A stretch of 64,000 nt of DNA from an uncultured Actinomycetes bacterium (GTDB lineage Bacteria; Actinomycetota; Actinomycetes; Nanopelagicales; Nanopelagicaceae): contig CAIJOY010000026.1 in the NCBI GenBank assembly GCA_903822425.1, forward strand, positions 1-64,000. The letters are read 5' to 3'. Positions within the stretch are counted from its first letter, which is position 1, and each line of letters begins with the position of its first letter. Both the position numbers and the translations under genes were made by a program. The notes below the pieces were generated by a model that did not search any database, was not told where the DNA came from, and saw nothing but the letters and a program-made list of their open reading frames with translations. This document shows, one piece after another, positions 46,432 to 57,598 of this stretch.

Positions 46432-47473
46432 AATTAAAGCAGAACGAAGCTACCAAGTGCTCATAGACTGTAACTGGAGCCAAGAAGTATCCAGGATTAC
46501 TCGAGACCGATCCAGGGTGGCCATTGTCGTTGCAGCGTCACTACGAGATTTCGTAGAAACTATTGATGTTGGAGCAGCGAATCTACATATTTTCGAAGTC
46601 GCAGATGGTGAAGAAGGTAAAAGCCCGCAAACTTTGTCTGCATTGTGGGAATGGTTGGGTGCAGGTGGTTTCACACGCTCAGATCTTCTGATCGCGATTG
46701 GTGGTGGGTCGACAACTGATATAGCCGGTTTTGCAGCGGCTACATGGTTGCGAGGTATTGAATGGGTGGCGATTCCAACAACTCTTGCGGGAATGGTGGA
46801 TGCCGCAATTGGTGGTAAAACTGGGATGAATAGTTCCTTTGGAAAGAATTTGATCGGTGCATTCCATTCACCGCTTGAAGTGTTGATTGACCTTGATTGG
46901 CTTGAATCGCTGAGTGACCGTGATTTTGCTGCGGGATTGGCTGAGGTGGTCAAGTGTGGTTTTATTTCAGATCCGCAAATCCTGACACTGTGTTCCAATA
47001 CCAATACTCCTGAGATTCGCAAAGATCGAACAAAAACGATCGATTTAATTACCCGCTCGGTGACAGTGAAGGCTTCGGTAGTTGGAAGAGATTTCAAAGA
47101 AAGTTTTGAGAGGGAAATTCTCAACTACGGGCATACGGTGGGACATGCCGTGGAATTGGAGAGTCATTTCCAATTACGTCATGGAGAAGCCGTTGCGATA
47201 GGAATGGTTTATGCTGCGGAGTTATCACACCAACGTGGCCTGCTTTCACAAGAGTTAGTGGATCAACATCGGAAGATTTTACAAAGTCTCGGACTTCCCG
47301 TTTCCTATCCATTGAAGGCTTGGCCCAAGATTTTGGAATCCATTTCGTTGGATAAAAAATCTAGGGGAAGAGCTATTCGGTTTGTGGGAATCGACGCCGT
47401 GGGTTCAACACTGCGAATAGAAGATGTCAGCAATGAGGAGTTGGCTATGGCTTATGAGAGGCTTAACCCATGA
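46418..47473 (+). CDS. aroB: 3-dehydroquinate synthase
   Basis: A 351-residue NAD- and zinc-dependent enzyme that cyclises DAHP. GGGSTTDIAGFAAATW, IPTTLAGMVDAAIGGKTG and NYGHTVGHAVE (a zinc histidine region) are all in order. The start is GTG 46418 with GGAAGTGGGG upstream; the ATG at 46397 is less likely. The end overlaps aroQ by ATGA. Confidence 0.94.
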   Translation: MQRIEIKAERSYQVLIDCNWSQEVSRITRDRSRVAIVVAASLRDFVETIDVGAANLHIFEVADGEEGKSPQTLSALWEWLGAGGFTRSDLLIAIGGGSTTDIAGFAAATWLRGIEWVAIPTTLAGMVDAAIGGKTGMNSSFGKNLIGAFHSPLEVLIDLDWLESLSDRDFAAGLAEVVKCGFISDPQILTLCSNTNTPEIRKDRTKTIDLITRSVTVKASVVGRDFKESFEREILNYGHTVGHAVELESHFQLRHGEAVAIGMVYAAELSHQRGLLSQELVDQHRKILQSLGLPVSYPLKAWPKILESISLDKKSRGRAIRFVGIDAVGSTLRIEDVSNEELAMAYERLNP

Positions 47474-47904
47474 AGATACTGGTTATCAATGGTCCAAATC
47501 TTGCCCGTTTAGATTTGCGCGATTCGGGAATCTACGGCAATGCTACCTATCCGGAATTAGTGGCTTTCATTGAGCAATCAGCGGTGGCACGAGGCTTTAC
47601 TTGTGAGATTCGTCAAAGCGATACCGAAGCCGAAATCATTGGTTGGCTCCACGAAGCTGCAGATGCACGTACTCCGGTGATCTTTAATCCAGCGGCTTTC
47701 ACACATTATTCATATGCGATCAGAGATGCTGCACAGATGCTCACGGCACCTCTTATTGAAGTACATCTTTCCAACCCGATGTCTCGGGAGGAATTTCGCC
47801 ACACGTCAGTGATCTCGGGGGTGGCCACAGGAACTATTGCGGGATTTGGTCCGAATTCCTACCTTTTAGCCTTAGAAGCCTTACAAGGATTGATGAAAAA
47901 ATAA
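47470..47904 (+). CDS. aroQ: 3-dehydroquinate dehydratase, type II
   Basis: A 144-residue enzyme forming 3-dehydroshikimate. INGPNLARL and the YG of GIYGN supply the Asn and catalytic Tyr near residue 24, NPAAFTHYSYAIRDA near residues 75-89 carries Asn and the general-acid histidine, and VHLSN near 101-105 the remaining substrate contacts. It follows aroB directly and completes the aroE-C-K-B-Q set; aroA and the DAHP synthase gene are not in this window. Confidence 0.94.
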   Translation: MKILVINGPNLARLDLRDSGIYGNATYPELVAFIEQSAVARGFTCEIRQSDTEAEIIGWLHEAADARTPVIFNPAAFTHYSYAIRDAAQMLTAPLIEVHLSNPMSREEFRHTSVISGVATGTIAGFGPNSYLLALEALQGLMKK

Positions 47905-47939
47905 GGGTACAGGTACGGGTATCCTATGCGTCTAGATGT

Positions 47940-47968
47940 TTCACAATATTGCGCGACATTCGTAATAT
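47940..47968 (+). promoter_or_regulatory. Promoter of efp (TTCACA-N17-TAATAT)
   Basis: TTCACA at 47940-47945 and TAATAT at 47963-47968 are separated by 17 bases. This is one of the few places in the window with both a fair -35 and a -10 at standard spacing. The transcript would start near 47975. Confidence 0.5.
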
Positions 47969-47991
47969 TTTGACCGAGGATTGGACTGTTC

Positions 47992-48552
47992 GTGGCAACA
48001 ACAAATGATTTGAAAAACGGAATGACCCTGGATATCGAAGGCCAACTGTGGAATGTTGTTGAGTTTCAACATGTTAAACCGGGTAAAGGTCCAGCATTCG
48101 TTCGCACCAAATTGAAATCCGTTATGAACGGCAAAGTTATTGACCGTACGTTCAACGCAGGAATCAAAATCGATGTTGCCATCCTTGAAAAACGCGAAAT
48201 GCAATATCTCTACCGTGATGGTGAAGACTCAGTATTCATGGACAAGAAAACTTATGATCAAATGTCTATATCTGCAGAAACCGTAGGCGATGCGATTAAT
48301 TACATGCTTGAAAATACAGATGCAATTGTTGCGGTTCATGAGGGCAACCCTTTGTACATTGAATTAGCTGCATCGGTCCCCTTGAAGATCACCTACACCG
48401 AGCCGGGGTTGCAAGGAGATCGTTCCTCTGGAGGCACCAAGCCTGCAACGCTGGAAACTGGAATTGATATTCAAGTTCCACTTTTTATCAAGCAAGATGA
48501 AGTTATTCTTGTAGATACTCGCGACGGTTCATATTTGGGGCGCGCCAACTAG
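47992..48552 (+). CDS. efp: Translation elongation factor P
   Basis: A 186-residue three-domain factor that relieves ribosome stalling at polyproline. The modification loop is [15 protein letters not shown] near residues 29-43, with lysine or another residue at the tip as the functional position. The C-terminal part ends [11 protein letters not shown]. The start is GTG 47992, with GAGGA 11 bases upstream. Its stop shares a base with the nusB GTG. Confidence 0.95.
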   Translation: MATTNDLKNGMTLDIEGQLWNVVEFQHVKPGKGPAFVRTKLKSVMNGKVIDRTFNAGIKIDVAILEKREMQYLYRDGEDSVFMDKKTYDQMSISAETVGDAINYMLENTDAIVAVHEGNPLYIELAASVPLKITYTEPGLQGDRSSGGTKPATLETGIDIQVPLFIKQDEVILVDTRDGSYLGRAN

Positions 48553-48974
48553 TGTCAGCACGCAGTAAGGCACGAAAGCAATCCTTGGATATTCTCTTTG
48601 AAACAGATATTCGTGGGACTTCTCCTGCTGATTTGCTCGCGAGAAAGCTTGAAGAAGTCGATGGTCAAGATGCTAGGCCGATGAGGGAGTACACACGCGA
48701 ATTAGTCGAAGGTGTTATTGATCATCGTCGCAAGATTGATGAGTTAATTTCAACCTATGCTCAAGGATGGGACATGGATCGCCTACCAGCAGTGGATCGC
48801 AGCATTTTACGCATCGCAATTTTTGAAATATTATGGTCTGAACTCGTACCGGATGCTGTTGCCATCGACGAAGCTCTGACCATGGCTAAAGAACTATCAA
48901 CGGAAGATTCCACGCACTATATTCACGGCGTTTTAGGCAGAATTGCATCGATTAAAGCGGATTTGGCGCTGTAA
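48552..48974 (+). CDS. nusB: Transcription antitermination factor NusB
   Basis: A 140-residue all-helical RNA-binding protein that acts with NusE in rRNA antitermination. It begins SARSKARKQSLDILFETD and ends with VAIDEALTMAKELSTEDSTHYIHGVLGRI, both typical. GTG start overlapping the efp stop. Its last 23 bases overlap the convergent bldD-like gene. Confidence 0.93.
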   Translation: MSARSKARKQSLDILFETDIRGTSPADLLARKLEEVDGQDARPMREYTRELVEGVIDHRRKIDELISTYAQGWDMDRLPAVDRSILRIAIFEILWSELVPDAVAIDEALTMAKELSTEDSTHYIHGVLGRIASIKADLAL

Positions 48975-49461
48975 AAGTTATTTTTTCTTCACGCAACCAC
49001 TGAAGGACGTCGTTGTGCGTTGAGTTCATACTCAAAGCCACGAGAGAAAGATCAGTGTTGCGCAAAGATAGAACTTCTCCATTCCAATCTGAGCGTTGGA
49101 CGATAATCCACATCGCAAAATTTGCCAATATTTGGCATTGCGCAGATCTTTGGGACAACGATCTAACTCTGCGAAGGTCGATCATAAAAGATTCATTGGG
49201 TTGTATGTGATCCGAGATGAAAACGTTTTCAGAAAGCAAGGCGGTAACTGGTACTGCATAAAGTTCGGCTATTTCTAAAATTCGTTGCAAACTTATTGCG
49301 CGATCTCCCCGTTCATAGGATCCCAAAACCACAGCCTTAATGCGTCCTTCAGACATAAGTTCTACCTGTGCCAGAGTTAAGCCGCGGGATCTACGGAGGC
49401 TGCGAATCCGGCTGGATATTTCTTGGATTGTCGGAGATGTGTACGCAGGTGAAAGAGGCAT
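48952..49461 (-). CDS. BldD-like helix-turn-helix regulator
   Basis: A 169-residue regulator with an N-terminal HTH_3 domain (IRSLRRSRGLTLAQVELMS...VLGSYERGDRAI, about residues 18-55) that matches BldD closely. The C-terminal half, which in Streptomyces BldD binds cyclic di-GMP, is present but diverged, so ligand binding is uncertain. The neighbourhood efp-nusB-bldD-pyrR is conserved in Actinobacteria. The ATG at 49461 has TACCAT six bases upstream; a TTG at 49512 would extend the protein by 17 residues outside the BldD-like region. Confidence 0.82.
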   Translation of the reverse strand: MPLSPAYTSPTIQEISSRIRSLRRSRGLTLAQVELMSEGRIKAVVLGSYERGDRAISLQRILEIAELYAVPVTALLSENVFISDHIQPNESFMIDLRRVRSLSQRSAQCQILANFAMWIIVQRSDWNGEVLSLRNTDLSLVALSMNSTHNDVLQWLREEKITFTAPNPL

Positions 49462-49467
49462 ACGAGG

Positions 49468-49473
49468 ATGGTA
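49468..49473 (-). promoter_or_regulatory. TACCAT -10 box, likely leaderless promoter of the bldD-like gene
   Basis: On the minus strand TACCAT ends six bases before the ATG at 49461. No ribosome site precedes this ATG. Confidence 0.4.
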
Positions 49474-49525
49474 TGGAGGCGTGCGGACACGAAGTGTGAG
49501 TTGTCCACACAATCCCTTCCCGTGC

Positions 49526-49531
49526 TAGGCT
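49526..49531 (+). promoter_or_regulatory. TAGGCT -10 box, candidate promoter of the pyr operon
   Basis: TAGGCT would start a transcript near 49538 and give a 48-base leader containing the PyrR-type hairpin. A TTGTCC at 49501 lies 19 bases upstream as a possible -35. Confidence 0.45.
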
Positions 49532-49555
49532 CACGGCTAAGAAAATCCTTTAAGA

Positions 49556-49582
49556 CCCGTCCTGCGAGGCGGGGAAGGAGCC
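49556..49582 (+). promoter_or_regulatory. PyrR-binding-type leader hairpin overlapping the pyrR ribosome site
   Basis: CCCGTC (49556-49561) pairs with GGCGGG (49568-49573) around hexaloop CTGCGA, immediately followed by the GGAG ribosome site at 49576-49579. This matches the compact pyr leader described for Actinobacteria, where PyrR with UMP is thought to stabilise the hairpin and block translation. There is no room for a separate antiterminator, which favours translational control. Base pairs are seen; PyrR binding is inferred. Confidence 0.6.
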
Positions 49583-49585
49583 TTG

Positions 49586-50119
49586 ATGAGTATTGCCTTG
49601 TCTGCGGTAGATATCTCCCGCGCATTAACTCGCATCTCTCACGAAATTTTGGAGAGAAATAGCGGATCTGATTCCATTGTTATCTTAGGAATTCCCACCC
49701 GCGGAGCGCATTTAGCACGCCGAGTTGGGGAAATCATGACCGGCATTGAAAACAAAGAGATCCCAGTAGGAACGCTAGATATCACCTTGCACCGTGATGA
49801 TTTACGAATGCAACCTCCGCGCGCATTAACGCCCACTGTGATTCCACCGTGTGGTTTAGACGGGCGAGATGTGATTTTGATTGATGACGTCCTTTTCTCA
49901 GGGCGCACCATTCGCGCTGCACTTGATGCCATCGGTGAAATTGGTCGGCCTGGCAGTGTTCAGTTGGCGGTTCTCATCGATCGTGGACATCGACAGCTAC
50001 CGATTAGAGCGGATTATGTCGGGAAGAATTTACCTACCTCCCAGGATCAAACAATCAAGGTTCATGTGATCGAGGCCGATGGAATTGATGAAGTTCTCCT
50101 TGAACGTGAGGAGCGTTGA
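49586..50119 (+). CDS. pyrR: PyrR: pyrimidine operon regulator / uracil phosphoribosyltransferase
   Basis: A 177-residue PRTase-fold RNA-binding protein. The PRPP loop is [18 protein letters not shown] near residues 93-110, and [13 protein letters not shown] and LHRDDL match PyrR. It senses UMP/UTP and controls the pyr operon. ATG 49586 has GGAG six bases upstream; a TTG three bases earlier is rejected. It is first in an eight-gene operon. Confidence 0.94.
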   Translation: MSIALSAVDISRALTRISHEILERNSGSDSIVILGIPTRGAHLARRVGEIMTGIENKEIPVGTLDITLHRDDLRMQPPRALTPTVIPPCGLDGRDVILIDDVLFSGRTIRAALDAIGEIGRPGSVQLAVLIDRGHRQLPIRADYVGKNLPTSQDQTIKVHVIEADGIDEVLLEREER

Positions 50120-50121
50120 AA

Positions 50122-51084
50122 ATGAGACATCTGCTTTCGACGAAGGATCTTTCTTACAGTGAAGCGATCTTGATTTTAGATACGGCCCAAGAAATGGCGC
50201 GCGTGTCCAGCAGTTCAGTGAAGAAACTCCCGACGTTGCGAGGACGCACGATTGTGAATCTATTCTTGGAAGATTCCACAAGAACCCGAATTTCCTTTGA
50301 GGCAGCCGCCAAAAGACTTTCCGCTGATGTTATTAATTTTTCAGCTAAAGGTTCAAGTGTGAGTAAAGGCGAATCTCTCAAAGATACGGCACAAACTTTG
50401 CAAGCCATGGGTGCTGATGCTGTAATAATTCGACACTCCGCGTCGGGATCTGCTCAATGGTTAGCTGATTCACAGTGGATGAACGGTTCAGTGATCAATG
50501 CGGGAGATGGTACTCATGAACACCCCACCCAAGCATTGCTCGATGCATTTACACTGCGCAAACATTTAGCGTCTGGGACTGGGGATTTGAAGGGACTTTC
50601 GATCGCAATAGTTGGGGATATCTTGCACTCTCGTGTTGCTCGATCAAACGTGATTCTTCTATCTTTATTGGGTGCACAAGTCACGTTGGTTGCCCCGCCA
50701 ACATTGTTGCCCGTGGGGGTAGAGAGTTGGCCTGCTCAGGTTTCTTATGACCTGGATGCGGTGATACCTGTCGTTGATGCCGTCATGATGCTTCGGGTGC
50801 AACAAGAACGCATGGCAGATTATTTTTTCCCAACTGCCCGCGAGTATTCTCACTATTTTGGTCTCAATCGTGATCGGCTAAACCAGATGAAGAAGGATTC
50901 AATCATCATGCATCCTGGTCCTATGAACCGCGGATTAGAAATCACCGCTGATTGTGCTGACAGCGCTCGGTCGGTCATCGTGGAACAAGTGACTAACGGC
51001 GTGAGTGTAAGAATGGCAGTGCTCTACCTCATGCTAGCTGGCGCTTCAGAATCACCTTTTGCTCAGTCTCTGGTGAACGCATGA
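50122..51084 (+). CDS. pyrB: Aspartate carbamoyltransferase, catalytic subunit
   Basis: A 320-residue enzyme forming carbamoyl aspartate. [17 protein letters not shown] near residues 50-66 carries the STRTR carbamoyl phosphate site, [13 protein letters not shown] near 130-142 and MHPGPMNRG near 262-270 complete the active site. The ATG has GAGGAG nine bases upstream, better than the TTG at 50116. No regulatory pyrI follows. It overlaps pyrC by ATGA. Confidence 0.95.
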   Translation: MRHLLSTKDLSYSEAILILDTAQEMARVSSSSVKKLPTLRGRTIVNLFLEDSTRTRISFEAAAKRLSADVINFSAKGSSVSKGESLKDTAQTLQAMGADAVIIRHSASGSAQWLADSQWMNGSVINAGDGTHEHPTQALLDAFTLRKHLASGTGDLKGLSIAIVGDILHSRVARSNVILLSLLGAQVTLVAPPTLLPVGVESWPAQVSYDLDAVIPVVDAVMMLRVQQERMADYFFPTAREYSHYFGLNRDRLNQMKKDSIIMHPGPMNRGLEITADCADSARSVIVEQVTNGVSVRMAVLYLMLAGASESPFAQSLVNA

Positions 51085-52385
51085 ATTCCTATCTGATTTC
51101 ACAAGCAACTTTGCCAGATGGAAGTACAGCGGATTTACTGCTTGAAAATGGTGTGATCGCGAAGATCGGCATCGGAATTGAAAATTCTCAGGCGATTCGA
51201 ATCGACGCACAAGGTTGTCGAGTTCTGCCGGGGTTCGTGGATTTACACACGCATCTTCGTGAACCTGGACGAGAAGAATCTGAAACTATCCGCTCTGGTT
51301 CACAATCTGCTGCTAAAGGTGGCTACACAGCCGTTTCAGCTATGGCAAATACTTTCCCAGTAGCTGATACGGCAGGGGTGGTAGAACAAGTTCTACGTTT
51401 GGGTCAAGAAGCTGGTTATTGTGACGTTTTCCCAATCGGCGCGGTGACACAAGGTATCGCTGGAAAACAATTGGCTGAGCTCGGCGCTATGGCCGAATCT
51501 GCGGCCAAAGTAAGAATATTTAGCGATGATGGCAATTGCGTTGCAGATCCCATGGTTATGCGGCGAGCCCTTGAATATGTGAAGCAATTTAATGGTGTCA
51601 TCGCTCAGCATGCGCAAGATCCTGCTTTAACCCATGGGGCTCAAATGAATGAAGGCGTAGTGTCCTCAGGTTTGGGGCTAAAAGGTTGGCCAGCAGTGGC
51701 TGAAGAAGCCATTATTGCTCGCGATATTTTACTTGCCGGTCACGTTTCCTCCCGGATTCATATATGTCATCTAACAACAGCTGGGGGAGTTGACTTAATA
51801 CGTTGGGCAAAAGCTCGTGGTATTGATGTGACAGCTGAAGTAACTCCACATCACCTTCTTCTGACAGATGAAGAAGCAATTTCTTATAATCCGGTTTTCA
51901 AAGTTAATCCACCGTTACGTACTCAGGTTGACGTGTTAGCGCTAAGACAAGGATTAGCGGATGGGACAATCGATATTGTCGCAACCGATCATGCGCCTCA
52001 TCCCTCGGAATCCAAAGAGTGCGAATGGCAAGAGGCGGCATTTGGAATGTTAGGTCTTGAAACGGCCTACTCTATTGTGCAGTTAACGATGGTTGATAGT
52101 GGCTTAATGTCATGGACGGATCTGATTGACCGAATGAGCACCGCACCCGCAAAAATTGGTGGTTACGCTGATCAAGGTCAAAGCATCAGTGTAGGTAATG
52201 TAGCCAACATCGTAGTTGTTGATCCGAGCGCAACGTGGCGGGTGGATAAGGATTTAGTGCAATCCAGGAGCCGTAATACGCCATTTCACGGAATGCAATT
52301 ACCTGGTGTGATTCGATATACATTTTATAAAGGCAACATGACAGTCTCACAATCACGCATTGTTGAATGGCCAAAAAATGCCTAA
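51081..52385 (+). CDS. pyrC: Dihydroorotase
   Basis: A 434-residue amidohydrolase that closes carbamoyl aspartate to dihydroorotate. [13 protein letters not shown] near residues 54-66 holds the first zinc histidines, SDDG near 148-151, the HICHLTTAG region near 230 and ATDHAPH near 304-310 the remaining ligands. This is the type I, bacterial long-form dihydroorotase. The ATG overlaps the pyrB stop. Confidence 0.95.
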   Translation: MNSYLISQATLPDGSTADLLLENGVIAKIGIGIENSQAIRIDAQGCRVLPGFVDLHTHLREPGREESETIRSGSQSAAKGGYTAVSAMANTFPVADTAGVVEQVLRLGQEAGYCDVFPIGAVTQGIAGKQLAELGAMAESAAKVRIFSDDGNCVADPMVMRRALEYVKQFNGVIAQHAQDPALTHGAQMNEGVVSSGLGLKGWPAVAEEAIIARDILLAGHVSSRIHICHLTTAGGVDLIRWAKARGIDVTAEVTPHHLLLTDEEAISYNPVFKVNPPLRTQVDVLALRQGLADGTIDIVATDHAPHPSESKECEWQEAAFGMLGLETAYSIVQLTMVDSGLMSWTDLIDRMSTAPAKIGGYADQGQSISVGNVANIVVVDPSATWRVDKDLVQSRSRNTPFHGMQLPGVIRYTFYKGNMTVSQSRIVEWPKNA

Positions 52386-53496
52386 AGCTTTCTTGGTCTT
52401 GGACGATGGACGAATTTTTGAAGGTAATTCTTGGGGTGCAGTAGGAACAACTTTTGGCGAAGCTGTTTTTGCCACTGGAATGACCGGGTATCAAGAAACG
52501 CTGACGGATCCTTCTTATCACAAACAAGTTGTTGTGATGACCGCTCCGCATATCGGAAATACTGGAATGAATGTAGAAGACGAAGAAAGTTCTAAGATTT
52601 GGGTGTCGGGTTTTGTAGTCAGAAATCCATCGCCCATCACCAGTAATTGGAGAAGTAGATCTGCGTTAGAAGATGCGCTCATAGCGCAATCGGTTGTAGG
52701 AATTAGTGGAGTTGACACACGCGCATTGACACGACATCTGAGGGATCGTGGTGCAATGCGTGTTGGAATTTTTTCAGATCAGAATTTGACTCGTGAAGAG
52801 ATGGTTATTGCTGTGCGCAAGAGTCCGACCATGGTCGGTGCAAATTTAGTAGCGGATGTTTCCACGCGATCTACATACATTGTGCCGGCGATTGGGCAAA
52901 AGATTTTTACAGTTGCCGCGATCGATTTAGGAATAAAGGCTGCCACTCCTCGTGCACTCTCACAGCGCGGTGTTGAAGTACATGTTCTACCGCATGACGT
53001 AACTTTCGCTCAACTTTTAGAACTCAAACCTGATGGCGTTTTTCTCTCAAACGGTCCTGGGGATCCTTCCACAATGGATTCAGTGGTTGGGGTGATCCGC
53101 GAAGTTTTAGCCGCACATATACCAATCTTTGGGATCTGTTTTGGACACCAATTATTAGGGCGTGCATTGGGTTTTTCAACATACAAATTATCCTTCGGCC
53201 ATCGAGGTATCAATCAACCGGTTATAGATAGAAAATCTGCCAAAGTTGAGATCACAGCCCATAATCATGGTTTTGCACTTGAAGCACCTACTGAAGGTGT
53301 TTTTACTACCGTGTACGGGATTGGCGAAGTCAGCCACGTGAGTCTCAATGATGGAGTAGTAGAGGGTCTACGCATGATTGATGTTGCAGCTTTCAGCGTT
53401 CAATATCACCCAGAAGCAGCTGCGGGTCCGCACGATGCTTCATATTTGTTCGATGAGTTCGTAGATCTGATGAAATCTCGATCGGTGGTGCACTAG
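52378..53496 (+). CDS. carA: Carbamoyl-phosphate synthase, small (glutaminase) subunit
   Basis: A 372-residue subunit. The N-terminal half is specific to CarA ([29 protein letters not shown]). The C-terminal class I glutaminase has SNGPGDPS, the nucleophile in [10 protein letters not shown] near residue 247, HNHGFAL and [11 protein letters not shown] with the His/Glu pair. The ATG at 52378 gives the normal N-terminus and overlaps the pyrC stop. The stop shares a base with carB. Confidence 0.95.
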   Translation: MPKAFLVLDDGRIFEGNSWGAVGTTFGEAVFATGMTGYQETLTDPSYHKQVVVMTAPHIGNTGMNVEDEESSKIWVSGFVVRNPSPITSNWRSRSALEDALIAQSVVGISGVDTRALTRHLRDRGAMRVGIFSDQNLTREEMVIAVRKSPTMVGANLVADVSTRSTYIVPAIGQKIFTVAAIDLGIKAATPRALSQRGVEVHVLPHDVTFAQLLELKPDGVFLSNGPGDPSTMDSVVGVIREVLAAHIPIFGICFGHQLLGRALGFSTYKLSFGHRGINQPVIDRKSAKVEITAHNHGFALEAPTEGVFTTVYGIGEVSHVSLNDGVVEGLRMIDVAAFSVQYHPEAAAGPHDASYLFDEFVDLMKSRSVVH

Positions 53497-56400
53497 TGCC
53501 GTTAGATAAATCGATTAAGAGTGTTTTGGTGATCGGATCGGGTCCGATTGTCATCGGGCAAGCCTGTGAATTTGATTATTCCGGTACTCAAGCATGTCGC
53601 GTGTTACGAGAAGAAGGAATTCGGGTAATTCTTGTAAATTCAAATCCTGCCACCATTATGACGGATCCTGAATTTGCCGACGCAACATATATCGAACCGA
53701 TAACCCAAGAATTTATCGAACGAATTATTGCTCGCGAAAAACCGGATGCAATCTTGGCTACTTTGGGTGGACAAACAGCACTCAACGCCGCGATGGGGTT
53801 GCATGCCGCGGGGACTCTTGAGCGTTACAACGTCAAACTCATTGGCGCAGATGTGAAAGCTATCGAACGAGGCGAAAATCGTGAACTCTTTCGAGGCATC
53901 GTGGCCAAAGTAGGAGGCGAGTCGGCGCGATCCATCATTTGTCACACACTCGAGGAGTGCGTGCAGGGGGCAGTGCACTTAAATTATCCTGTAGTTATTC
54001 GGCCATCTTTCACTATGGGTGGTTTAGGTTCTGGTATTGCGTTCAATGAGCTAGAGCTGCGACAAATTGCTGGGGCCGGGTTGCGACACAGTCCAACAGC
54101 TGAAATTTTATTAGAGGAATCTATTATTGGGTGGAAAGAGTACGAACTCGAAGTGATGCGAGATCGCAAGGATAACGCGGTAATTGTTTGCAGTATAGAA
54201 AATATTGATCCTATGGGCGTGCATACAGGGGACTCCATCACGGTGGCACCTGCGATGACGCTGACCGATGTTGAATATCAGAAGTTACGTGATCTATCCC
54301 TTCTTATTATTCGTGAAGTTGGGGTTGATACGGGCGGGTGCAATATTCAGTTTGCGGTGAATCCAGATTCGGGCCGCATAATAGTTATCGAGATGAATCC
54401 ACGAGTGTCTCGATCCAGTGCTTTGGCATCCAAGGCCACAGGCTTTCCTATCGCTAAAATTGCTACCAAATTAGCCATTGGCTATACCCTGGATGAGATC
54501 CAAAACGACATTACACAAGTAACACCGGCATCCTTCGAACCCACTCTTGATTATGTGGTCGTTAAAGTTCCTCGTTTTGCTTTTGAAAAATTTCCTGATG
54601 CTGACCCCCGCCTAACCACCACCATGAAAAGCGTCGGTGAAGCAATGGCCATAGGGCGATCTTTCGCTGAAGCATTGCAAAAAGCGTTACGTTCGTTGGA
54701 GAGGAAAGAAGCTCCATTTAGATGGCCACAAGAACGTCCTGAAAGTCAGAAACGCGCCCTGTTGCAGGCGATGCGAGTGCCCACCGAATATAGATTGCAG
54801 GAAGTACAACAAGGTTTGTGGTTTGGAGCTTCCATCGAAGAGGTATATGAAGCGACAAAGATTGATCGTTGGTTCTTGTCACAAATTCACATGATCAACG
54901 AGGCGGCATCCAAAATCGCACTACCAGGTGAATTGACGGATGAGTTATTGCGCGCAGCCAAGCACATGGGCTTCTCGGATCAGCAAATTGGAGATTTAAG
55001 AGGGATATCGCAAGAGGATGTCAGACGTCAGCGTCACGTGAGAAATATCCGTCCTGTATATAAAACTGTGGATACATGCGCAGCTGAGTTTGCCGCTTTC
55101 ACCCCTTATCACTATTCCAGTTATGAAGATGAAACTGAAGTACAAGCGCGCACGAAACCGGCTGTGATTATTCTTGGTAGTGGTCCCAATCGAATTGGAC
55201 AGGGAATTGAATTTGATTACTCCTGTGTTCACGCTGCTTTTGAATTACGCAAAGCCGGGTATGAAACGGTGATGATTAACTGCAATCCTGAGACAGTTTC
55301 AACCGATTATGACACCAGTGATCGCCTCTATTTTGAACCATTGACCCTTGAAGACGTTCTTGAAGTGGTGCATGCAGAAACCCTTGCGGGTCCAGTGTTA
55401 GGAGTGATCACCCAACTTGGCGGACAAACTCCATTAGGAATTGCTGGACCGCTCAAACAAGCTGGCGTCACTATTTTGGGAACGAGCCCTGAAGCAATTC
55501 ACTTAGCTGAAGAACGTGGCGCATTTGGCAATATATTGCATGAACAGAATTTGAAAGCTCCAGAATTCGGTATGGCTGCTTCTTCGCAGGAAGCTTTAGA
55601 AATCGCTCATAGAATCGAATATCCGGTGCTTGTTCGCCCAAGTTTTGTTCTGGGTGGGCGCGGAATGGAGATTGTTTATGATGACGCATCCCTTGCTGGA
55701 TTTATCCAAAGAGCAACAGATATCACACCAGATCATCCGGTACTTGTAGATCGTTTTTTAGATTCTGCAATCGAAATTGACGTCGATGCACTTTATGATG
55801 GTGTTGAACTTTTTCTAGGTGGAGTAATGGAGCACATTGAAGAAGCAGGAATCCACTCGGGTGATAGCGCTTGTGTGCTGCCTTCTATGACGATTTCTCG
55901 TGATCAATTAGCAAGCATCCGCGATGCCACGCAAAAAATTGCCAATGCAGTTGGGGTCAGGGGATTGATAAACATACAGTTTGCTCTTGCTGAAGGGGTC
56001 CTGTATGTATTAGAAGCAAATCCGCGAGCATCTCGCACTGTTCCTTTTGTCAGTAAAGCCACTGGAGTTTCACTTGCTAAGGCGGCAGCGCGTATTGCAG
56101 TGGGAGCAACGATCGCGCAATTGCGCGGTGAATCGCTTCTGCCTGCTTTAGGCGATGGGGTTGCTAAAGGAATTTCCGTGAAGGAGGCAGTTCTGCCATG
56201 GAATCGTTTTCGCCGCAGTGATGGTCGCGGTGTTGACGCGGTTCTTGGGCCTGAAATGCGCTCTACAGGTGAAGTCATGGGTATTGCTAGCACCTTTGGA
56301 GAAAGTTATGCCAAAAGCCAAATAAGTGCTTTTGGGCCCTTGCCTAAATCTGGAAAAGTCTTTATTTCACTTGCTGACAAAGACAAGGAGAAGGGAATTG

Positions 56401-56765
56401 AACCTGCCCGACTTCTTCTTTCACTAGGATTCACTCTTATTGCAACTGCCGGAACGGCAAAATTCCTAGGAGATCATGGCGTTGTATGTGGATTAGTGCG
56501 CAAGAACTCTGAAGGAGTGGGTCCATTTGGCGAACGTACTGCTGTGGATCTGATCTCATCGGCTAGCGTGGATTTGGTTATCAACACACCGGTGGGGCGA
56601 GGCACTCGTCAAGATGGATGGTTAATTCGCACGGCGGCCGTTCAACGTTCCATTCCGTGCATCACTACTACAGCGGGTTTTAGTGCTGCAGTAGCCGGTA
56701 TCCAAGCTTTGCAACGCAGCGAACTAGAAGTCTCACCTTTACAAGATTGGTTGGCTCAATCATGA
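53496..56765 (+). CDS. carB: Carbamoyl-phosphate synthase, large subunit
   Basis: A 1089-residue enzyme made of two homologous ATP-grasp halves. The first starts near [20 protein letters not shown] and the second near [20 protein letters not shown] (about residue 560). Both metal/ATP sites are visible as [18 protein letters not shown] and [18 protein letters not shown]. The last 140 residues are the MGS-like allosteric domain, which in other bacteria binds UMP and ornithine. GTG start. Length is normal. Confidence 0.97.
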   Translation: MPLDKSIKSVLVIGSGPIVIGQACEFDYSGTQACRVLREEGIRVILVNSNPATIMTDPEFADATYIEPITQEFIERIIAREKPDAILATLGGQTALNAAMGLHAAGTLERYNVKLIGADVKAIERGENRELFRGIVAKVGGESARSIICHTLEECVQGAVHLNYPVVIRPSFTMGGLGSGIAFNELELRQIAGAGLRHSPTAEILLEESIIGWKEYELEVMRDRKDNAVIVCSIENIDPMGVHTGDSITVAPAMTLTDVEYQKLRDLSLLIIREVGVDTGGCNIQFAVNPDSGRIIVIEMNPRVSRSSALASKATGFPIAKIATKLAIGYTLDEIQNDITQVTPASFEPTLDYVVVKVPRFAFEKFPDADPRLTTTMKSVGEAMAIGRSFAEALQKALRSLERKEAPFRWPQERPESQKRALLQAMRVPTEYRLQEVQQGLWFGASIEEVYEATKIDRWFLSQIHMINEAASKIALPGELTDELLRAAKHMGFSDQQIGDLRGISQEDVRRQRHVRNIRPVYKTVDTCAAEFAAFTPYHYSSYEDETEVQARTKPAVIILGSGPNRIGQGIEFDYSCVHAAFELRKAGYETVMINCNPETVSTDYDTSDRLYFEPLTLEDVLEVVHAETLAGPVLGVITQLGGQTPLGIAGPLKQAGVTILGTSPEAIHLAEERGAFGNILHEQNLKAPEFGMAASSQEALEIAHRIEYPVLVRPSFVLGGRGMEIVYDDASLAGFIQRATDITPDHPVLVDRFLDSAIEIDVDALYDGVELFLGGVMEHIEEAGIHSGDSACVLPSMTISRDQLASIRDATQKIANAVGVRGLINIQFALAEGVLYVLEANPRASRTVPFVSKATGVSLAKAAARIAVGATIAQLRGESLLPALGDGVAKGISVKEAVLPWNRFRRSDGRGVDAVLGPEMRSTGEVMGIASTFGESYAKSQISAFGPLPKSGKVFISLADKDKEKGIEPARLLLSLGFTLIATAGTAKFLGDHGVVCGLVRKNSEGVGPFGERTAVDLISSASVDLVINTPVGRGTRQDGWLIRTAAVQRSIPCITTTAGFSAAVAGIQALQRSELEVSPLQDWLAQS

Positions 56766-57598
56766 GTTACATCAATTCCAAAGCAGAGCAAATCTCTTCA
56801 ACGATCCTTAGTAACAAACGCGTTGGCCAGTATCATCAAATTCTTCTCAATGTGGGAGCGGTAGTGAAACACTGCCGTCCTGGAAATTTTGTAGTTATGA
56901 GCGTCGGGGGAGAAAATTCATCGCTGATTTTGCGCAGAGCATTTGCAATATCGCGCACATCTGATCGCGGAGAATACGGTGGTACTTTGGAACTCATCGT
57001 CGCGCCGCATGGTTCTGGAAGCCGTTGGCTCTGTTCACAACCCGAAGGTGCCACCGTAGATTTAGTTGCACCTTTAGGCACACCTTTTGGAATACCCACC
57101 ACTCCAGTGCAAGCGCTACTAATAGGAGGAGGGTACGGGTCAGCTCCGTTGTTTGGTCTTGCTGAAGTACTCAAATCACGTGGTTGCCGTGTCGACATGA
57201 TTCTAGGAGCGAGTACATCAGCCAAGATATATGCCCCTTTGGAAGGTAAGCGATCTGTAAGTTCCCTCAAGATTTATACAGAAGATGGAAGTACTGGAAT
57301 CATGGGCAAAGTTATAGACCCACTTGCGCAATTATGCGAACTCGGTGAAGTAGATGTTATTTATTCTTGTGGCCCCATGGGCATGCTTGCAGCGATCTCT
57401 ACTATTGCTCAAACACATGAGGTGATCCATCAATGTGCAGTGGAGGAATCCATGGCCTGCGGTGTTGGTATTTGTATGACGTGCGTTCTTCCTGTTTTGA
57501 AAGATGATGGCACAATTTCCATGCTCCGCTCGTGTATCGATGGTCCTGTCATGGATGGCGCACGAGTTCAATGGGCAAGTGTAGGTCAAAGTTCATGA
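56762..57598 (+). CDS. pyrK: Dihydroorotate dehydrogenase electron-transfer subunit
   Basis: A 278-residue ferredoxin-reductase-like protein carrying FAD, NAD and a 2Fe-2S site. [11 protein letters not shown] near residues 62-72 is the FAD motif, [17 protein letters not shown] near 120-136 the NAD motif, and CGVGICMTC near 240 with a further cysteine in LRSCIDG forms the iron-sulfur cluster. It passes electrons from the PyrD partner to NAD+. The ATG overlaps the carB stop and pyrD begins inside its stop codon. Confidence 0.92.
   Translation: MSYINSKAEQISSTILSNKRVGQYHQILLNVGAVVKHCRPGNFVVMSVGGENSSLILRRAFAISRTSDRGEYGGTLELIVAPHGSGSRWLCSQPEGATVDLVAPLGTPFGIPTTPVQALLIGGGYGSAPLFGLAEVLKSRGCRVDMILGASTSAKIYAPLEGKRSVSSLKIYTEDGSTGIMGKVIDPLAQLCELGEVDVIYSCGPMGMLAAISTIAQTHEVIHQCAVEESMACGVGICMTCVLPVLKDDGTISMLRSCIDGPVMDGARVQWASVGQSS

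Noticed and set aside
46450-47124. 224-codon minus-strand open frame inside aroB
   Set aside because: Shadow of aroB; aroB has all its catalytic motifs on the plus strand.
47905-47939. GGGTAC/GTACGGGTATCC repeats after aroQ as a terminator
   Set aside because: The pairing is imperfect, alternative registers compete and there is no T-tract.
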